Positions 60,017-64,000 of a stretch of DNA of 64,000 bases are shown piece after piece. The stretch is taken from contig CAJNDS010002815.1 of assembly GCA_905221605.1 (NCBI GenBank), positions 1-64,000 of the forward strand, in the 5' to 3' direction. Numbering within the stretch: the stretch's first letter is position 1; every line of letters starts with the position of its first letter. Under the pieces are notes generated by a model. It searched no databases and was not told where the DNA came from. It saw only the letters and a list, made by a program, of their open reading frames with translations. This stretch comes from Symbiodinium natans (taxonomy: Eukaryota > Sar > Dinophyceae > Suessiales > Symbiodiniaceae). The translations under genes and the position numbers were made by a program.

Positions 60017-60392
60017 GCCAACTGAGTCAGATGATTCCCTTTTCTTCAAGCGGTCAATCAGGCCGCGAAAAGAACTCAATGTTCTGCCATGTTCTGTCAG
60101 TTGAGTCAGTTGTTCCAATCGCGGGGCTTTAACCCCAGCAGTATGAAGGATTCGTCGGTAGCTGTACAATAGCTTTTCAAGATGAAGTGCCCGATGCGCT
60201 CTCCGGACAAAAATATTCATTGCAGTGCGGTGGTTATACAACCCGAGACGGCACGTAGACTCGTTCAGCTTTCGAAGTTGGACCTGCCTCCAGAGTTGTG
60301 GGCACAGGCGCGAGCTCGAGTGGCAACAGTGAATGTCGGCAGAATTGCTGGACAACGCTTGTGCTAGGTAGATTGTGAGACTGCTCCAAGCG
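60017..60392. other. Spacer between SulP copies
   Basis: The first 120 bp are the same as the sequence after copy 2 (AACTGAGTCAGATGATTCCC onward), and diverged similarity continues to about 60250 versus 62235. The spacer is thus part of the tandem duplication unit of about 1.96 kb. Confidence 0.8.
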
Positions 60393-61992
60393 ATGGCTCC
60401 TCACAGCAACGTCCGCCGCGCGCTGCTCCTCGCACTGGCCTGCGCCGCCCTGTGGTCCCGCAACTCCGACCACTCCGAGGTGGGCTTCCTGGCGGGCCCG
60501 GGCGGTCCCCCCCCCAAAGAACCCAGCCCCGCGCGCAGCGCACCCCCCCGCTCCGTGGAGCGGGCGGCGGGGGTGGACGCGAATGCGGAGCCGGTGACGG
60601 GGGAGAGCTCCATCGTTGAAGAGATCCTGGCGGGCATCAGCGTGGCCTTCTCGCTGCTTTCCAAGGCCATCGCCTGCAGCGCGATCGTCGGCACAGGGCC
60701 GCTTGTCGGCCTTTGGTCCTCCGTGGCCCTGGGCTTTGCAAGCCTCTTCGGCATGCGCCCCGGAGTTGTGGCGGGCTCCGCAGCCGTGGTGGTCGTCCCT
60801 CTGGGTGCCTTTGTGGCCACCAATGGTCTTGGCTTGGTGCCTCTGGTGGTGCTGCTGGCCGCCCTCATCGAGTTGGTGGCAGGCTTGGTCGGCTTTGCCC
60901 GCACGCTGGACCTTGTTTCCAAGGAAGTGCTGGCAGGCTTTCTGAATGCTCTGGGCTTGGCTTTGCTGGTGTCACAGTTCGGGGCCCTCTCAACGCCCAT
61001 GGGATTCGGCCTGGCCGCCATCTGCGCTGCGCTGACCCAGTTCTTGCCCTCGGCGCCCATCCCCTCCTCGCTCGTTGGCCTCGCCGTCGCCACCGCCGTT
61101 GGCATCGGCTTCAACTTCGACGTCCCCACTCTCGCCATGAAGGCCAAGGACCCCACTGCCTTCGCCGGAGGCTTGGCGGCACTTCCCCAGTTCCAGCTGC
61201 CGCAGATGCCTTCCATCGACGACGTCCAGCTGGCGCTGCCTTGTGCCATCTCCATCGCCTTCATCTCCCTCATCGAGACTCTCCTCGCCGCTCGCGTGGT
61301 GGACGACCGCAAGTGCGAGGACCTCTGCACGCCTCTCGGCCGCACGAGAAGTAGGACAATTAGGTAAGTTCTATATCTATATACATATATATATATATGT
61401 ATATATATATATACATATACATATATATATATGTATGTATGTGTATATGTAGTGGTGAGAGTCGTCTTGCGTTGTTGTCTGCAGGTTCTTCTACGACGAG
61501 AATGGAGAGCTGGTGATGCAGGGTGGGGACCCCGAGGCTCCTTTGCAGGTGGACGTGCCCACGTCCACCGTCCTGTCCCTGGCCGCAGGCAACGGTGCCT
61601 CCGTTCTGCTGGGGGGCTTTGGCGGCGCCGGCCTCGTGCCACAGACGGTTCTGAACCTGAACTCCGGCGGACGCGGCCAATGGTCCATTGGCTCCTATGC
61701 TGCTTCCATGGTGATCTTCGCCCTGGTCCTTGCACCCTTCGTTGGCCAGATCAGCGTGCCGGCTCTGGCTGGCATCATGGTTCAGGTATCCTTGGACACC
61801 ATCCAGTTTGTCCCGACCTTCGATGCAATCAAGAATGCCTTTGAGGGCAAGGAAGACGATGCGAAGATCCGCCTGGGCATCCTTGTCATCACAGCCGTCC
61901 TCTGCTACCAGGTAGACTTCGCCGTGGGCATCGTCACGGGCGTTGCTCTCGACAAGGGTGCAGAGGCACTGAAGCTCAAGAAAGCCGACTGA
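60393..61992 (+). CDS. SulP-family anion transporter, copy 2 (two exons)
   Basis: This copy starts at ATG 60393 and is nearly base-identical to copy 1 in both exons. The intron lies between about 61364 and 61484. Here one extra A just upstream of the GTAAGT site (AGGACAATTAG|GTAAGT) makes the consensus donor in frame and gives 492 aa. The alternative AG|GA donor gives the same 489 aa as copy 1. Exon 2 (61485-61992) encodes the same GNGASVLLGGFGG...GGRGQ core and the C-terminal KKAD. Such recent, tightly identical tandem copies are common for highly expressed dinoflagellate genes. It presumably carries sulfate or bicarbonate across a plastid-related or plasma membrane. Confidence 0.87.
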
Positions 61993-62241
61993 GCCAACTG
62001 AGTCAGATGATTCCCTTTTCTTCAAGCGGTCAATCAGGCCGCGAAAAGAACTCAATGTTCTGCCATGTTCTGTCAGTTGAGTCAGTTGTTCCAATCGCGG
62101 GGCTTTAACCCCAGTATCAAGGATCCATCTGACAGCTGTACAAAAAATAACATTTCTAAAGATGGGATGCCCGATGCCCTCGATGCGCTCCGCGGACAAG
62201 AATATGCATTGCAGTGCGGTGATGTTACAACCGGAGACGAC

Positions 62242-62300
62242 ATCCTAAACCTTAAACCCTAAACCCTAATCCCTAAACCCTAAACCCTGAAGCCTGAACC
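62242..62300 (-). repeat. Interstitial telomeric repeat block a
   Basis: CCCTAAA units with variants, C-rich strand on top. Confidence 0.9.
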
Positions 62301-62425
62301 GCGAAGTTGGACCTCCCACCAGAGGTGTGGGCATAGGCGCGAGCTCGACTGGCAACAAGTCATGAAGGCATTCCTGGTGACAACACCATCACTGCTCCAA
62401 GTCGGCACTCCCACGCACCGCAAAC

Positions 62426-62540
62426 GCTAAACCCTAAACCCTAAGCCCTAAACCCTAAACCCTAAACCCTAAACCCTAGGCCCTAAACCCTAAACCCCAA
62501 ACCCCAAACCCTATAAACCCCAAACCCTTAAAATCCTAAA
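62426..62540 (-). repeat. Interstitial telomeric repeat block b
   Basis: About fifteen CCCTAAA units, the last ones degenerate (CCCCAAA, CCCTTAAA). Confidence 0.95.
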
Positions 62541-62613
62541 AGCCGAGTTGCTGCTGCTCAGGTCCTGGCCCTCTTGTCAACGAGGAGGCTGACTCCAGCA
62601 AAGAGACAGTCGG

Positions 62614-62678
62614 AGTTTAGCGTTTAGGGTTTAGGGTTTGGGGTTTAGGGTTTAGGGTTTAGGGTTAGGGTTTAGGGC
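62614..62678 (+). repeat. Interstitial telomeric repeat block c, inverted
   Basis: TTTAGGG units, opposite to blocks a, b, d and e. Blocks b and c therefore face each other across about 75 bp of unique sequence. Confidence 0.95.
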
Positions 62679-62823
62679 AAAGCCACCAGTTTGGAACTCC
62701 AAGCCCGAAAATCGCCTCTGTAGATGAGCGGTACCTACTGTGGACAGTACATTCATGACCATGCACAGTACTTGGGCTGTTTATAGAAATGTGTAGGGTT
62801 AGCGGCACTTGTGCAGTTCGATG

Positions 62824-62863
62824 AACCCTAAACCCTAAACCCTAAACCCTAAACCCCAAACCC
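62824..62863 (-). repeat. Interstitial telomeric repeat block d
   Basis: Five CCCTAAA units and one CCCCAAA variant. Confidence 0.9.
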
Positions 62864-62980
62864 ACAGTATTTGTACTGGTGCGCGTGCTGGGCCAACAAA
62901 AGCTGCACACCCATGTAGCGATAACCGGGCAGGAGCAGCAGCATCCAACGTGCCTGCTTCCTGCATTTGTCTCTTTGATA

Positions 62981-63158
62981 CCCTAAACCCTAAACCCTAA
63001 ACCCTAAACCCTAAACCCTCAACCCTAAACCCTAAACCCTAAACCCTGAAACCTAAACCCTAAACCCTAAACCCTAAACCCTAAACCCTAAACCCTAAAC
63101 CCTAAACCCTAAACCCTAAACCCTAAACCCTAAACCCTAAACCCTAAACCCTAAACCC
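62981..63158 (-). repeat. Interstitial telomeric repeat block e (longest)
   Basis: About 25 CCCTAAA units with very few variants, ending 176 bp before the carbonic anhydrase start codon. This is the longest and purest block in the window. Confidence 0.97.
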
Positions 63159-63333
63159 ATACTTCGGATGACAGGATAAACCCTCGAGGATTCGCAAGAG
63201 GCTCCCCTTCTCCAGATTTTTTTGTTCCTGCGAGCGTCCCTGAAGACCCCCAAACCGCATCGCTGCATGAGCCTGCATCAAAGAGGTGTCCGGTAGGGTG
63301 AGCTGCGTTAGTTTCGTTGCATTCCTTGCGAAC

Positions 63334-63963
63334 ATGCGCGCGGCAGCCTCTCGGCGTTCGGGCTTGGTGGGCCTGGCTTGCCTTGCTTGCCTTGGCCTGG
63401 CGGTGCCTTGCTTCATGCTGGGGCATCCGGGGACCCGGGCCACCCAGGCGAAGTCCCGAGTCCGTGAGACGCTTGGGATGCCCTACCAGGCAGAGGAGCA
63501 AGAGCAGGCTGAGCAGCCCTTCACGTTGCAGACGGCTCTTGCGCCGATGCTCCTCGCAGTGCTGCTCTTTGGTGCATCATCCGCCCAGGCCTGGACACAC
63601 AAGGAAAGCAAGAACTGGTCCGCGGAGTTTCCCATGTGCCAGCAGACCTCTCAGTCACCCATCGACCTGAACTCGGGCACCAAAGGCGGCGCGGGCAGCA
63701 CCCTGGCGCAGTTCGTGAAGTACGATCCGATTCCTGCGCGGCAGCTCAAGAACAATGGCCACGTGATGCAGGTGGACGGTGGGTTTGGGTCTTTCAAGTT
63801 GCCAGACGGTGAGTACCAGGTCAAGCAGTTCCACTTCCACTTCCCCGCCGAGCATACGGTGGATGGCAAGCTCTCGGCAGGCGAGATGCACATCGTGCAT
63901 CAGAAGGTCGGTTCCAGTGGCACCAATGACCTGGCTGTCATCGGCATCCCGAGTTTCAGCTAG
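63334..63963 (+). CDS. Alpha carbonic anhydrase, thylakoid-lumen targeted, 5' exon
   Basis: The ATG at 63334 begins a hydrophobic signal peptide (LVGLACLACLGLAVPCF), followed by a hydrophilic transit-like stretch and a second hydrophobic segment ending SSAQA before WTH, a typical lumenal AxA cleavage site. This three-part leader points to the thylakoid lumen of a secondary plastid. The mature part is an alpha carbonic anhydrase: SQSPIDL, NNGHVMQVD, then the zinc-binding pair in QFHFHFPAEH and the third His in EMHIVHQ. The enzyme interconverts CO2 and bicarbonate. The frame stops at 63963 after only the N-terminal half of the fold, where an intron probably begins, so the rest lies beyond or late in the window. 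The SulP pair lies upstream. Confidence 0.88.
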   Translation: MRAAASRRSGLVGLACLACLGLAVPCFMLGHPGTRATQAKSRVRETLGMPYQAEEQEQAEQPFTLQTALAPMLLAVLLFGASSAQAWTHKESKNWSAEFPMCQQTSQSPIDLNSGTKGGAGSTLAQFVKYDPIPARQLKNNGHVMQVDGGFGSFKLPDGEYQVKQFHFHFPAEHTVDGKLSAGEMHIVHQKVGSSGTNDLAVIGIPSFS

Positions 63964-64000
63964 CATGAAGTTTGCTGAGTTTTAGCTCCCACATGCAGAA

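Noticed and set aside
58444-61735. Minus-strand ORFs of 314 and 444 aa opposite the SulP genes
   Set aside because: They are antisense to clear transporter exons and include translated TA microsatellite; they have no domain and result from high GC content.
1-64000. tRNA, rRNA or spliced-leader RNA genes
   Set aside because: I looked for the conserved dinoflagellate spliced-leader motif (GTAGCCATTTTGGCTCAAG) and for cloverleaf patterns and saw none, though a by-eye search is not exhaustive.

Overview
This window looks like a nuclear subtelomere-like or repeat-rich region of a dinoflagellate, most likely a Symbiodiniaceae-type alga. The clues are plant/dinoflagellate-type telomeric repeats (TTTAGGG/CCCTAAA) scattered as interstitial blocks, a very young Ty1/copia element, a C5-cytosine methyltransferase ORF that looks like mobile-element cargo, tandemly duplicated transporter genes whose intron may use non-GT donors, and a plastid-lumen-targeted alpha carbonic anhydrase.

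Region 1 (1-32.1 kb) is dominated by one composite element. Direct repeats of about 0.8 kb (1245-2023 and 31291-32092, nearly identical apart from a 23-bp internal duplication) bracket a block of about 29 kb. The block holds at least eleven ORFs, all on the + strand, with C- and A-rich coding strands and spacers of 60-650 bp. One ORF (9976-12627) combines an N-terminal GIY-YIG endonuclease-like domain with a Penelope-like reverse transcriptase. The others are unrecognised proteins, several with Arg/Ser-rich tracts, one with a coiled coil and one with a C2H2 zinc finger. The layout recalls the giant multi-ORF Terminon retroelements known from rotifer telomeres. I consider it the best candidate here for an undescribed system. 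A fragment of a second copy lies at 326-489, joined directly to the same terminal repeat.

Inside this element sits a complete copia retrotransposon on the - strand (16533-25149). It has identical 147-bp LTRs, a 5-bp target duplication and an intact 2406-aa Gag-Pol preceded in frame by a 190-aa ORF and a single UGA. It interrupts the eighth ORF of the host element just after its ninth codon.

Region 2 (32.1-39 kb) has a frameshifted transposase-like pseudogene on the - strand and an intact 1572-aa + strand ORF. The middle of that protein looks like a ubiquitin-specific protease and its C-terminus is a C5 DNA methyltransferase.

Region 3 (39-57.7 kb) has no gene I can support. It holds dispersed duplications, a satellite-like array (about 47.86-51.31 kb), a poly-C tract and telomeric repeats. 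Region 4 (57.7-58.2 kb) has foldback elements of MITE type.

Region 5 (58.4-64 kb) carries two near-identical tandem SulP-family anion transporter genes, each with one AT-rich intron. Several blocks of telomeric repeats follow, then the first exon of a lumen-targeted alpha carbonic anhydrase running off the window. The transporters and the anhydrase could together serve inorganic-carbon supply to the plastid.
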